From: Comamonas antarctica
GTDB lineage: Bacteria > Pseudomonadota > Gammaproteobacteria > Burkholderiales > Burkholderiaceae_C
Direction: 5' to 3'
DNA length: 64,000 nucleotides
Assembly: GCF_013363755.1 (NCBI RefSeq)
Contig: NZ_CP054840.1
Span: forward strand, 944,001-1,008,000
The translations under genes were made by a program, and so were the position numbers. The number at the start of each line of letters is the position of its first letter. Within the stretch, counting starts at the first letter, position 1. The notes under the pieces are model-generated. The model was not told the origin of the DNA, did no database searches, and saw only the letters and a list, made by a program, of their open reading frames with translations. Shown here in pieces: positions 46,400-55,509 of the stretch.

Positions 46400-46618
46400 A
46401 TGTCTACTGCAGCCACTACCCCTCTGAAGCTCTTGCGTGCAACCCAAGTTTGCAATAAGCTAAATATTTCGAAAACTACCTTGTACGCCAAACTAGATAA
46501 AAGCTCTAAATACTACGATCCACATTTTCCACGGCAAATAATTATCGGGGCCAACTCGGTGGCTTGGATAGAGCACCAGGTTGATAGCTGGATATCAAGT
46601 AAACTATCTGCTGTATGA
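46400..46618 (+). CDS. AlpA-like small helix-turn-helix regulator
   Basis: A 72-residue DNA-binding protein with the AlpA/MerR-like pattern: LLRATQVCNKLNISKTTLYAKLDKSSKYYDPHFPRQIIIGANSVAWIEHQVDSWISSKL. The 'lR..qV...l.iSkttly' opening and 'FP..i.iG...vaW...evd.Wi' close are diagnostic. In P4-like elements AlpA activates the integrase or excision genes. Its place between integrase and the replication gene fits that role. Start chosen at the ATG giving this length; upstream in-frame codons look non-coding. Confidence 0.88.
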   Translation: MSTAATTPLKLLRATQVCNKLNISKTTLYAKLDKSSKYYDPHFPRQIIIGANSVAWIEHQVDSWISSKLSAV

Positions 46619-46634
46619 ATAGGATATAACTTTT

Positions 46635-46672
46635 ATAGTCCTAGATAAAACTGGGACTATATTTTCATTGTT
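46635..46672 (+). terminator. Intrinsic terminator-like hairpin after alpA
   Basis: ATAGTCC (46635-46641) pairs with GGACTAT (46654-46660), followed by ATTTTCATTGTT. It begins 17 bases past the alpA stop, a normal place for a terminator. Confidence 0.6.
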
Positions 46673-47106
46673 TGCTCAAGGTTTTTTGTTTGTTTTTACT
46701 TGTTTTTGATTTTGCAGTATTGGGAGTGTAGGTTATTAATAGTAAAAATATTATTTATTAATAGTTTAAGTAGTAATTGCTACTAATGCCAAATAACCAT
46801 TCGAAGGTTGGTTTTTTATATTTTAAATGATAGTCTATGATTTCTAGCATCTGTTCTAGCAGATGCATAGACAGGGTAGATGTAAAAATAATAAGATCTT
46901 AGATAGCTTGACGGTGTCAGCCATTCACATGGCAGTCAGCCAGATTTTTCTTTGCCTAATGATGAAATGATAGTTTTTAACCCTAGCTACCTACTTGGTG
47001 TAGCTAGGTTACTAGGCATATTTTTACTCAAGATAAGTATCTGATGCAGAGCTCAAACTCTTAGGAGGTTTGAGCGTTTAACTTCATTCACTTACCGGGT
47101 AAATTA
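46673..47106. other. AT-rich spacer with several hairpins before the replication-like gene
   Basis: No gene seen. Clear inverted repeats are GCATCTG/CAGATGC (46847-46866), CCTAGCTAC/GTAGCTAGG (46982-47008), and an AACC/GGTT hairpin followed by TTTTTT near 46795-46817. The clustering of palindromes in AT-rich DNA just upstream of an HUH-type protein makes an origin of replication possible. Confidence 0.4.
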
Positions 47107-48081
47107 ATGCGCTTTAACAAGGACTTCTCTCAGCAGTATATCGAATCTGATGTAGACCATGCAGTGCTGGCTGCATGGGTTTGCCAGCTCAACAAAAAGA
47201 TGAAGGATATCCGGAAAGATTTGGAAGAGTACCTAGATGAAGAAAACTTCGATAGGGATTCATTTGACCAAGGTCTTGAGCAAGATCTCAATGCCTTGGT
47301 TCAGAACTGTCCCGTAGATGACCCCTTCAGCTTAGGCCAAGGTCCTAACTCTAACCCATATCTAAAGTGTTTCATTGCCAGCCTTGAGCAAGAGGTCGTG
47401 TACCAGAATGTTGATCACTTCCAGCAGGTGCAAGCAAGTCTGTTACTCCAACGTGTTCGGGATGGTCTAGAGAGTAAGGACTTCGGTGATGAGCTGGACA
47501 ACCTTAAGCGCAATGAGCGTGCAACCAGCAAGTCACTGCTTCAGTACATCCTAGACCTGAAGGCGGCCTATTCCAAGCTGATGATCATTCGCTTAGACCT
47601 CTACACAGAGGATAGCGAAGGAGCTCCACGAAGCTGGGAGCGTTTGAAGAAGTATGTGGAAGACCGCTATATGAGCTCTTACGTGGGCTATGCGGTGAAG
47701 TTTGAATACGGGGAGAAAAGAGGGGTGCACATGCACACCCTGCTGTTTTTTAACGGCTCTGTCGTACGCAAGGACGTAACGATGGCCAAGGCCATAGGAG
47801 AGTACTGGAATGCTTCTGTGACCAATGGCAAGGGCGCCTATAGCAACTGCAACACTCCAGAGCACCTAAGGAACATGAGCTATCCAGCAGTAGGTACCTT
47901 TCACCAGTTTGATGAACGTACTCGCAAAGGGCTAGAGTGCATCGCTAAGTACCTCACCGAACAAGATCTCGCGGTGCGATTTGCCGTGCCAGGGCTGTCA
48001 CGTACCCTGCGCAAAGGCACTATCAGGCAAGAGCAGCGCTCTCGTATTGAAAAGAGGAGGCGTATGAGTGAAAAGGCCTAG
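47107..48081 (+). CDS. Inovirus Gp2/YagK-YfjJ-like putative replication protein (HUH motif)
   Basis: A 324-residue protein. The C-terminal half has the pattern of the YagK/YfjJ (inovirus Gp2) family: KLMIIRLDLYT (158-168), SYVGYAVKFEYGEKRGVHMHTLLFFNG with an H-x-H pair (H208, H210) as in HUH rolling-circle initiators, and GLECIAKYLTEQDLAVRF near the end, where a tyrosine could act. The N-terminal 150 residues are acidic and helical. It likely starts replication of, or mobilises, the element carrying the integrase and AlpA. This is an inference; no nick site was identified. Confidence 0.7.
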   Translation: MRFNKDFSQQYIESDVDHAVLAAWVCQLNKKMKDIRKDLEEYLDEENFDRDSFDQGLEQDLNALVQNCPVDDPFSLGQGPNSNPYLKCFIASLEQEVVYQNVDHFQQVQASLLLQRVRDGLESKDFGDELDNLKRNERATSKSLLQYILDLKAAYSKLMIIRLDLYTEDSEGAPRSWERLKKYVEDRYMSSYVGYAVKFEYGEKRGVHMHTLLFFNGSVVRKDVTMAKAIGEYWNASVTNGKGAYSNCNTPEHLRNMSYPAVGTFHQFDERTRKGLECIAKYLTEQDLAVRFAVPGLSRTLRKGTIRQEQRSRIEKRRRMSEKA

Positions 48082-48207
48082 GTAGGTGTCGGTGACTGAG
48101 TGGTGAGCCGGTTTGAAGGGCAGGTATAGGCTGGTTGCAGCCAGTCCTGTGCAGCTGCTCAATAGCCGTTGTCGGCCGTACAGCGGTTATTCACTAAGAC
48201 GGCCATC

Positions 48208-49701
48208 ATGTCCCTGCCTCATTTCTGTGTACAGCAAGATGTGACAAAATACGAACATTTGAACAAGCTATATAAAATCTCGCTCGATCCGGCGGGGAAA
48301 GACGAGACCGAAGTGATTGGAACTAGTAGCGAGGCCTTCCGTTTCGTCGATCTCTTTGCTGGGCTGGGAGGCTTCCACGTCGCTCTCGATGAGTTGGGTG
48401 GACGTGGCGTGTTCGCTGCTGAGTGGGAGCCCAAGCTGAACGCCCTCTATAAGGTCAACTTCGGTATCGACGCTTGGGGTGACCTTAACGCCCTCAGCAA
48501 CGACGAGATCATTGCCCGAAGTGTGCCCGATCACCACGTCCTTACCGCTGGTTTTCCGTGCCAACCGTTCTCCAAAGCAGGAGATCAACTGGGCTTCAAG
48601 GACTCCAATCAAGGGAATCTCTTCTTCAAGGTTCACGAGATCTTAAGCGTCAAGCGGCCACAATACTTCATTCTGGAGAATGTGCCCAATATCCTCAAGC
48701 ACGACGGCGGCCGCACCAAGGCCACGATCATCCGCATGCTGGAAGAGCTTGGCTACTCCGTCGACGTCGAGCACTTCTCGCCCCACGAGTTCGGGATTCC
48801 CCAAGTGCGGGACCGCGCCTACTTCGTAGGTTCGCTCGAGGGGCTCGATCACTTCGAGTGGCCGACGAAGCACAAGGGTCAAACCGAAATTCGTAGTGTG
48901 TTGCGTCACGACGTACCTTCCACTCGCGCTATACCGGAACAGACGCTCCGAGCCATCGACATGTGGGGAGACTTCCTACGCCACTCTCCGGCCGAGTTGA
49001 AGCTGCCCTCCTTCCCGATCTGGGCGATGGAATTCGGGGCAACCTATCCCTACGAGGAAGAAACTCCTTCAGGGGTTTGGGCTCGCAGGCCGTTGTTGGG
49101 TATGCGAGAGATGGGCTTTAAGGGCAACTTTGGACAATCTCTCGAATGCTCTGTTGACGAACAAATCAAGAGAATACCTAGCCATGCCAACCGTGCTGGC
49201 GATTTCGATTTCCCACAGTGGAAGCGGACTTTCATCAGGCAGAACCGTGAGTTCTACCAAGCCAACCGTTCCTGGATTGATCCCTGGCTTGCAAAGTGGC
49301 GCCCTCAAGACTTTTCCTCTAGCTTCCAGAAGATGGAGTGGAACGCGCAGGGTGAAGGGCGCGACATCGACAACTTCGTGCTGCAAGTTCGTGCATCTGG
49401 ACTGCGGGTCAAGCGCCCCACGACCTCCCCAAGTCTCATAGCCTTCACGCAGACCCAAGTTCCCATTCTCGGTGCTAACTTGACAGGCAAACGTCGCTAC
49501 ATGACCCCAGCCGAGTGTGCCGAGCTGCAGTGTCTCGGCGGCATCCAGTTGCCCGCGTCCGACCTCGACGCGTATAAGGCCCTGGGCAACGCAGTCAACG
49601 CCCGCGTCGTCAAAGCGATCGCCGAACGATTGTTGTACGGGCTCATCCGGCCCACATCAAGCATCACCCCTGACCTTGAACCATTGGGAGCTACCGCGTG
49701 A
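48208..49701 (+). CDS. DNA (cytosine-5-)-methyltransferase
   Basis: A 497-residue C5-cytosine methyltransferase with all key motifs: I FRFVDLFAGLGGFHVAL (44-60), IV TAGFPCQPFSKAGDQLGF with catalytic C118, VI FILENVPN (155-161), VIII near FGIPQVRDRAYFVG, IX in the TSPSLIAFTQ…RYMTPAECAELQC stretch, and X ALGNAVNARVVKAIAERLL at the end. It modifies a DNA target that cannot be predicted from the variable region. The frame is open to a TTG at 48169, but the ATG at 48208 suits better. Its stop overlaps the next start (GTGA), making it gene 1 of a four-gene coupled operon. Confidence 0.93.
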   Translation: MSLPHFCVQQDVTKYEHLNKLYKISLDPAGKDETEVIGTSSEAFRFVDLFAGLGGFHVALDELGGRGVFAAEWEPKLNALYKVNFGIDAWGDLNALSNDEIIARSVPDHHVLTAGFPCQPFSKAGDQLGFKDSNQGNLFFKVHEILSVKRPQYFILENVPNILKHDGGRTKATIIRMLEELGYSVDVEHFSPHEFGIPQVRDRAYFVGSLEGLDHFEWPTKHKGQTEIRSVLRHDVPSTRAIPEQTLRAIDMWGDFLRHSPAELKLPSFPIWAMEFGATYPYEEETPSGVWARRPLLGMREMGFKGNFGQSLECSVDEQIKRIPSHANRAGDFDFPQWKRTFIRQNREFYQANRSWIDPWLAKWRPQDFSSSFQKMEWNAQGEGRDIDNFVLQVRASGLRVKRPTTSPSLIAFTQTQVPILGANLTGKRRYMTPAECAELQCLGGIQLPASDLDAYKALGNAVNARVVKAIAERLLYGLIRPTSSITPDLEPLGATA

Positions 49702-51632
49702 CTAACCATAACGAACACGAAGACGACTTCGACGAAGAGGATCCGCGGTTCCAATTGTTGGAGAGCCTTGCCGACGGGTTGGCGACCCTCTCGGAGGCCT
49801 CAGACACGCCCAACGGCGTTTCCCCAGTGTCTTCGATGTTCAGCAGCGTCGACGTCGACTTCGCCTCCGGCGCATGGACGAACCAACTGGCTGAGATTCA
49901 AGGCTGGCTAAACCTCAGCGATGACCTCCCGCTAACGGGCGGCGAACCCTTCCTTCAGGCGCTCATCGCTGAACTCGAACTCGATCCCACCGACCTCCTC
50001 CCCCTCGGGGCTGCCTCCCCGCCGCTCTCCATCCGCGCGCTGGAGCGTCTGAGAGAGCGCGTGGACATCGCCTGCCGGCTGCAGGCCGACTTCCTCGAAG
50101 AGCTTGAGACCAAGGGCACTAGCCGTGCGACGGCCACTCAATCCTGGGCTGACGCGTGGGCCGAGTTCGACGCGCGTGAAGATGCGGTGAGCCCGGAACC
50201 GGTCACGGCAAAGGCCGCAGTCTGGCCGATCTTCCAACTCACCAAGAAGCCGCCGAACCTAACGCCGTCCTACCAGCGGGGCGACGTCTGGCGCAGCGGT
50301 GACCGGCAGTCCCTGATGGAGTCCATCCTCCGGGGCGTCCCGTTGCCCTCCATCATCCTACTGCGCACCGGATCGTCCACCCCGCACGAAGTCGTTGATG
50401 GCAAGCAGCGGCTCACGGCCATCCTCCGGTTTGTAGGAAAGCATCCTGTCGCCAAACAGAAAGTTACTGAGGTCGCCGCCCGGCACAGGGGGAAGATGTT
50501 CAACGAACAAGGACGTCTCGACGAGAAAGGCGACAGGAATCTGGCGGATCTGTTCAACGACGACTATCCAGCCTTCCGTCGTGCGTGGAAAGCGCTTGAG
50601 GGTTACGCACTCAAGGCCACGGATGAGGACGACTATTACTTCCCGTTTAAGCTTCGCACGACTGGAGATGGCGGGCTGGTCGGTCCCTACCTTGAGCCTC
50701 TCCGCGGTAAGTACTACACGCAGATTAAGGGCCGTGAGATTAACGTCGCTGGCCAACAAACCACCATCGAAGGTCTGTTCGATGACGTTGGGGATTACGG
50801 CATTCCCGTCATCGAGTACACCCAGGCCACCCAGGCTCAGATTCATGAGGTCTTTCGCCTTTACAACAAGCAGGGTGTGCACCTGAACGCTGAAGAGATC
50901 CGCAACGCGGTCTACCACGAGGTCGAACTCACCCGTGCGACTCTCGCTGCCGCCGGCGACGCCGACCCGAACAACGATGTCGCCAAAATTGCCAAGTCGT
51001 TAGCAGGGGTCCCGAATCTTGCCCGCATCGGCGAGGCGCTGACGAGCTACCAGTTCGGCGACACGCGCTACAAGCGCACGAAGGTTCTGTTATGGGTTAT
51101 CTCGGTCTTGGTGTATGACACCGCTGGAAAGGATCTGGGTTCGACCAGCCGTAACATCGACCAATTACTGATCGAGATTCAAAAGTACCCGTCCCACCCG
51201 CTTGCCCAGTCCTCAACTTTGACCAAACTGTTCGAGTTGCTGTCGGACGCCGTCGAACTCCACTCATCGCACAATGAGTTGTGGTCCGAGAAATTCATGG
51301 ACGGTGGCAAAGGTGCAAAGTGGCAGGAACTCCAGCTTGTGGGTTCTCTCGTAGGCATCTCCATGGCCTTGGCGGCCTCGCCGCAAGACATCGTGGACCG
51401 CATCGAGGCGAAGGGTGATGCTATCCGCGTGGCCAGCGAAGAGTCCGCGGACTGGGAACGCCCCAGTAAGACGCAGACCAAGACCCAGTGGGACTACATC
51501 GCCAGAATCAGCAAAAGTCTCCTCGAACTATTGGACATCGACCCTGATCAAGCAGCTGAGGCAGTACGTCTGAAGTTCGGGTCCTCTGGGTACGCGTCGT
51601 TGCAGCGGATGCTCATCAAACCGAAGAGTTGA
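49698..51632 (+). CDS. DUF262-domain protein (GmrSD/ParB-like NTPase domain)
   Basis: A 644-residue protein. The first 180 residues are acidic and helical. The DUF262 domain follows: LTPSYQRGDVWRSGDRQSLMESILRGVPLPSIILL (near 189-223) and the signature VVDGKQRLTAILRFV (about 232-246), then FRLYNKQGVHLNAEEIRNAVYHEV. In GmrSD-type nucleases this domain binds and hydrolyses nucleotides; the HNH-type DUF1524 half of those proteins is not seen here. The start (GTG) overlaps the methyltransferase and the stop overlaps the Z1 gene, so it works in the same system. Confidence 0.85.
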   Translation: MTNHNEHEDDFDEEDPRFQLLESLADGLATLSEASDTPNGVSPVSSMFSSVDVDFASGAWTNQLAEIQGWLNLSDDLPLTGGEPFLQALIAELELDPTDLLPLGAASPPLSIRALERLRERVDIACRLQADFLEELETKGTSRATATQSWADAWAEFDAREDAVSPEPVTAKAAVWPIFQLTKKPPNLTPSYQRGDVWRSGDRQSLMESILRGVPLPSIILLRTGSSTPHEVVDGKQRLTAILRFVGKHPVAKQKVTEVAARHRGKMFNEQGRLDEKGDRNLADLFNDDYPAFRRAWKALEGYALKATDEDDYYFPFKLRTTGDGGLVGPYLEPLRGKYYTQIKGREINVAGQQTTIEGLFDDVGDYGIPVIEYTQATQAQIHEVFRLYNKQGVHLNAEEIRNAVYHEVELTRATLAAAGDADPNNDVAKIAKSLAGVPNLARIGEALTSYQFGDTRYKRTKVLLWVISVLVYDTAGKDLGSTSRNIDQLLIEIQKYPSHPLAQSSTLTKLFELLSDAVELHSSHNELWSEKFMDGGKGAKWQELQLVGSLVGISMALAASPQDIVDRIEAKGDAIRVASEESADWERPSKTQTKTQWDYIARISKSLLELLDIDPDQAAEAVRLKFGSSGYASLQRMLIKPKS

Positions 51633-54451
51633 GAGCGGTGCCAGGAAGTTCCCCACTCGTCGAGCACGTCTACTTCAATCCGCCAGCGCCCCAGGAGGCG
51701 GACTCGTGGTGGGCCCGCTACAAGGCTCAACTCACCGGCTTGACCGATACAGCGCGTGCCTCAGTTGAGGCAGACTCCCGCTACATTCTCCAGCGCGGAA
51801 TCATGTCAGCCGACACCGCGAAACCCGAAGATTGGTCATCCCGCCGCTCGCGTACGGGACTTGTAATGGGTTCGGTCCAGTCAGGCAAGACCGCTTCTAT
51901 GCTGGGTGTCTCAGCCCTGGCCATCGACAACGGCATAGACATCATCGTCGTACTCGCCGGGACCCGTCTCTCCTTGTGGCGCCAGACCTATGAGAGGCTG
52001 GTGCAGCAGTTGGACTCGGGAGAGGAGAGCGCACAGAAGATTAAACGCCGCCTACTGTGCCCACCACCGGGCATTGCACTTTCAGAGCAGGCGCATCCAC
52101 TGCAAGCCACCTACCGGCTGCCGCCGGCTCAGGTTAGACAACGGTTGAGTCAGGGCAGGCCACTGATCATTGTGGCGATGAAGCAGACTGACCATCTGCA
52201 TGCCTTGGCAGCAAGCCTCCGCGCCAACGTCTTTAGCGCGGTCAAGGAGCTTGATCGCTCCGTCCAAATGCTCGTGCTTGACGACGAGGCCGACGATGGA
52301 TCTATTCTCGATGCCATAGTTGAGTCTTCGCAGGACCCCATTTACGGCAGATTGAAGCAGATCCCGCGTGCGATCGCTAACCTCTGGGATCCGCCTCAGG
52401 GGGCGCCTGAAAATCTTTTCTCGACTTACATCGCCTACACGGCGACACCCCAGGCCAACCTCCTTCAGGAGGACCACAACCCCCTAGCGCCGCGAGACTT
52501 CCTGATCTCTCTTCGCACGCCGCTCGATGTCGGCCATCCAGTAGACACAAGCGATCCTGGCAACCTCAACGCCCCCCGCTCATCGACCTACCCAGAGGCT
52601 GTGGGGATCCGTTCCTACTACACCGGCGGTGAGGTCTTCTACCGCCGCGCAGAGGCAGCCAAACTGTGCGTGCCCACCACCAACTCTGTGCAGCAAGATC
52701 TTGCCGACGCCGTCCGAGCTTTCTTGGTGGCGGGCGCCATCCGCCTGCACCGTTCTGGCAGGCTTGGCCCGGTATCCGCAATCACTGCCCAGTTCGACGC
52801 CGAGCACGAAGCCCTTGTCTGCGTGGTTCCTCCTCACTCGATGCTCTACCACCCCTCAGCCGCGATCACGGATCACTTCAGGGGCGCTGAGGACATCTTG
52901 CTCTGGGCAGGGATCCAGGACCGGGCGACGGCGCGAAATTTGCTCGACGCAGGTGACGCCAGGCTCCCAAACACCTTGGCGGATGACCTGCAGGCGGATC
53001 CTGCCCCATGGGCGCAATGGCTCGACAAGTACCGTGCCTCCGCCAGAGCAATCGAGGACGAGTTCGATGTCCTGCCACCGACGGTTTTCCCGGACTGGCA
53101 GACCATCGAAACCCTGCTCATCGACGAGGTGATCCCGGGGACAAGGGTCGCCGTGGTCAATAGCGACCCCAACGCTGATGACCGTCCTGCCTACGCGCCG
53201 AGCCAGGACCCGAAAACCTGTAAGTGGAGCGCCGCCCGCGACATCAGCACGATCTTCGTCTCAGGTAACGTAATGGCCCGTGGACTGACGCTGGAAGGGA
53301 TGACCACGGCGTTGTTCCAGCGTTCATCTGCCAACCCCCTGGCCGACACCCAGATGCAGATGCAGCGCTGGTTCGGCTACCGCGGGTCATATATTGAGTT
53401 GTGCCGCGTCTTCGCTTCCAGCGACCAACTCTCCCTCTTCCGTGCTTATCACGATGTTGACGAAGCGGTTCGCACAGCCATCACCGAGCGCATGATGAGC
53501 GGCGCTCCTGAACCTACCGTCCTGCAAGGACTCAATTTCGAGGCCACAGGCAAGATCGCGGGCGTGGGAAACCTTCCCCTATCACCAGGGGCTCGTCCCT
53601 TCGTTACAGTCATCAATGGCAGTTGGCAGGCGGATCCCAATGCAGACATAGTGGCTGGACTCTTCGCCCGCCCCTCCAGCGACCTCGCTGTCGCTGATGT
53701 GCTGCGGGGCCGGATCCTAGACGATCCACTCGAACTTACCGAGGCCGCCGAACTCTTGGATCGCCTCACTTTCGCCGACTACCAGCCGGGAAGCAAGGGG
53801 TTCCACGCGGACTTCTGGAGCGGTATCGAAGCCCGAGCAAACGCAGTTGCCCCGCTGCGGGATTCACCTTTCTATCGCCCGCCGGGGAAGCTTGATAAGG
53901 GAGACCAGCCACGGCGTGCCTGCCCCTATTCCATCGCCGCCTACCTTCGACTATGGTCGGCCTGCCTCACTCGGCCGATCACGGGCCTTTTTGTCACCGG
54001 CCACCCCGGCGCTCTATGGTCCTATGCCGACCTCAAGCGCAAGAATGCTGAGCGACCTCGGTTCTGGATCGGCATTCGTTACGGAGATGGTGCCACCGTG
54101 TCCAATGGTCCACTGGCACTGCTCCCATTTAACATACGCGCCACCACCAAGATGGTGATCGGAGGCGAACTCAAGACGACTTGGGGAGCGAGCGACCCTA
54201 ACGCCGGCCCGGACCAGTATCGCGGTGACGTCTACTTCGATTACTACCATCACCGCGCTGCCGTGCCATCGAACAGCAGCATGGCGTGGCGACCCAGCGG
54301 CTCCGACGGTCAAATCCTCTTCTACGTCAATCAACATCCGGGCGACAAGCACCCCACGATCGCAGTCGGAGTCTGCCTCCCTGCAGGAGGTCCGGAGCAG
54401 TTCTCAGCCACCCGTGCTGGGGCAACCATCGTTACGAAGGGACTCCCATGA
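51629..54451 (+). CDS. Z1-domain ATPase/helicase-like protein
   Basis: A 940-residue P-loop protein. Walker A is GSVQSGKT (81-88) in TGLVMGSVQSGKTASMLGVSALAIDNGIDIIVVLAGT; a DEAD-like Walker B LVLDDEADDGS lies near 215-225; YIAYTATPQANLL (near 275) is a helicase-type motif III; FVSGNVMARGLTLEGMTTALFQRSS and QMQMQRWFGYRGSY (near 570-584) match motifs V-VI and are typical of the Z1 family. Z1 proteins occur in predicted restriction-type systems with methyltransferases and MORC ATPases. The start is TTG at 51629 overlapping the upstream stop, or GTG at 51638. It overlaps the next gene (ATGA). Confidence 0.88.
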   Translation: MRAVPGSSPLVEHVYFNPPAPQEADSWWARYKAQLTGLTDTARASVEADSRYILQRGIMSADTAKPEDWSSRRSRTGLVMGSVQSGKTASMLGVSALAIDNGIDIIVVLAGTRLSLWRQTYERLVQQLDSGEESAQKIKRRLLCPPPGIALSEQAHPLQATYRLPPAQVRQRLSQGRPLIIVAMKQTDHLHALAASLRANVFSAVKELDRSVQMLVLDDEADDGSILDAIVESSQDPIYGRLKQIPRAIANLWDPPQGAPENLFSTYIAYTATPQANLLQEDHNPLAPRDFLISLRTPLDVGHPVDTSDPGNLNAPRSSTYPEAVGIRSYYTGGEVFYRRAEAAKLCVPTTNSVQQDLADAVRAFLVAGAIRLHRSGRLGPVSAITAQFDAEHEALVCVVPPHSMLYHPSAAITDHFRGAEDILLWAGIQDRATARNLLDAGDARLPNTLADDLQADPAPWAQWLDKYRASARAIEDEFDVLPPTVFPDWQTIETLLIDEVIPGTRVAVVNSDPNADDRPAYAPSQDPKTCKWSAARDISTIFVSGNVMARGLTLEGMTTALFQRSSANPLADTQMQMQRWFGYRGSYIELCRVFASSDQLSLFRAYHDVDEAVRTAITERMMSGAPEPTVLQGLNFEATGKIAGVGNLPLSPGARPFVTVINGSWQADPNADIVAGLFARPSSDLAVADVLRGRILDDPLELTEAAELLDRLTFADYQPGSKGFHADFWSGIEARANAVAPLRDSPFYRPPGKLDKGDQPRRACPYSIAAYLRLWSACLTRPITGLFVTGHPGALWSYADLKRKNAERPRFWIGIRYGDGATVSNGPLALLPFNIRATTKMVIGGELKTTWGASDPNAGPDQYRGDVYFDYYHHRAAVPSNSSMAWRPSGSDGQILFYVNQHPGDKHPTIAVGVCLPAGGPEQFSATRAGATIVTKGLP

Positions 54452-55509
54452 TCAGCTACGAAGCAGTTCTAAACCAGATCAACGTCGTTCCGGCAGGCAC
54501 CACTGGAGATAACCGAGCCATTACCTGGTTGACCGATGCAAAGGTGGTTGGGATCGCTCGGAATAGTCGCGGTCACTTGGAGCTGTTCCTTTCAGGCGAC
54601 GAGTTGAGGCCTCGGACCGGCGTAGTGAAGTCTGCAATGCACTACCACTCCTGGCACCGTGACAGCCTGCCTCCGCTGAACGCAAACCGCATTTGCTTGC
54701 CCGCGCTGGGGCATTTCGACCAGGTCGGTGCATTCATTGCCGCTGAACTGCTGCGGGAAAAAGCTGACGCAAATTTGGAGCGCGCCTTTGCCGTCACCGA
54801 GCCGCTGATTGAACTCGCCATTAAGCGCCTGGAGATCTCTGAGAACGCCATCCTCGGACTCGTCGGGGAACTGCTCCTTCTCGACGCTCTCTGCCGCCGC
54901 GCGGCCGATCCCCAGGTCGGATCAGTCGTCCTGGCTTGGGATGGCTGGCGCCGCTCTGCAAGGGACTTCAGATGGGAGGGCACGGGTGTAGAGATAAAGA
55001 CCACTACTCGCGCAACCTCAAGTCACGCCATTCATGGCGTCCACCAAATCGAGCCTATCCCTGCCAGTGATGATGCCCCCGGGGAGTCGCGCCTGCTCCT
55101 CGTAAGCGTCGGCCTGCAACAGACAGATCCCAACGTGCCTGCCTTGTCGATCCCATCCCTGGTGGAGAGCATCGTCGCGCGACTCACCTCGAGCGGAGCT
55201 AGCGGTTTAGTCGACGAGCTTCTTAAACGCGTAGCCATGTACGGCTCGGAGTCGGGTATCGGATACGAGCATGCCACGATGGCCAACGAGGCGCCGTTCA
55301 CAACCCCGTTTAGCGTGACTTTCGTCCGGAGCTACGATATGGCAGACCCTGCAATCGAGGTGCTGCGGCGCGATGACGTGGTCGCCCACCAGCATGTGGA
55401 TGCCCAGTCGCTTACCTTCCGCGTCGAACTTCCCGCGACGATCAGCTTGAACAACCCCATCGCAGGTGCCCGACGCGTCGCTGAGGCAATCCTGGGCCTG
55501 CACAGTTAA
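54448..55509 (+). CDS. PD-(D/E)XK-motif protein (DUF4420-like), putative endonuclease
   Basis: A 353-residue protein whose middle has the nuclease fold signature: LGLVGELLLLDALCRR (E141), then WDGWRRSARDFRWEGTGVEIKTTTR with D173, E182 and K184 as the D…ExK site. The N-terminal part (FLSGDELRPRTGVVKSAMHYHSWHRD) and the later YDMADPAIEVLRRDDV…VELPATISL segment fit the DUF4420 (PD-(D/E)XK motif) family often found after Z1 genes. It is the likely cutting subunit of the four-gene system. Start at ATG 54448 overlaps the Z1 stop. Confidence 0.85.
   Translation: MISYEAVLNQINVVPAGTTGDNRAITWLTDAKVVGIARNSRGHLELFLSGDELRPRTGVVKSAMHYHSWHRDSLPPLNANRICLPALGHFDQVGAFIAAELLREKADANLERAFAVTEPLIELAIKRLEISENAILGLVGELLLLDALCRRAADPQVGSVVLAWDGWRRSARDFRWEGTGVEIKTTTRATSSHAIHGVHQIEPIPASDDAPGESRLLLVSVGLQQTDPNVPALSIPSLVESIVARLTSSGASGLVDELLKRVAMYGSESGIGYEHATMANEAPFTTPFSVTFVRSYDMADPAIEVLRRDDVVAHQHVDAQSLTFRVELPATISLNNPIAGARRVAEAILGLHS

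Noticed and set aside
46635..47008. CRISPR array
   Set aside because: There are several palindromes, but they differ from each other and are not evenly spaced; no repeat-spacer pattern is present here or elsewhere in the window.
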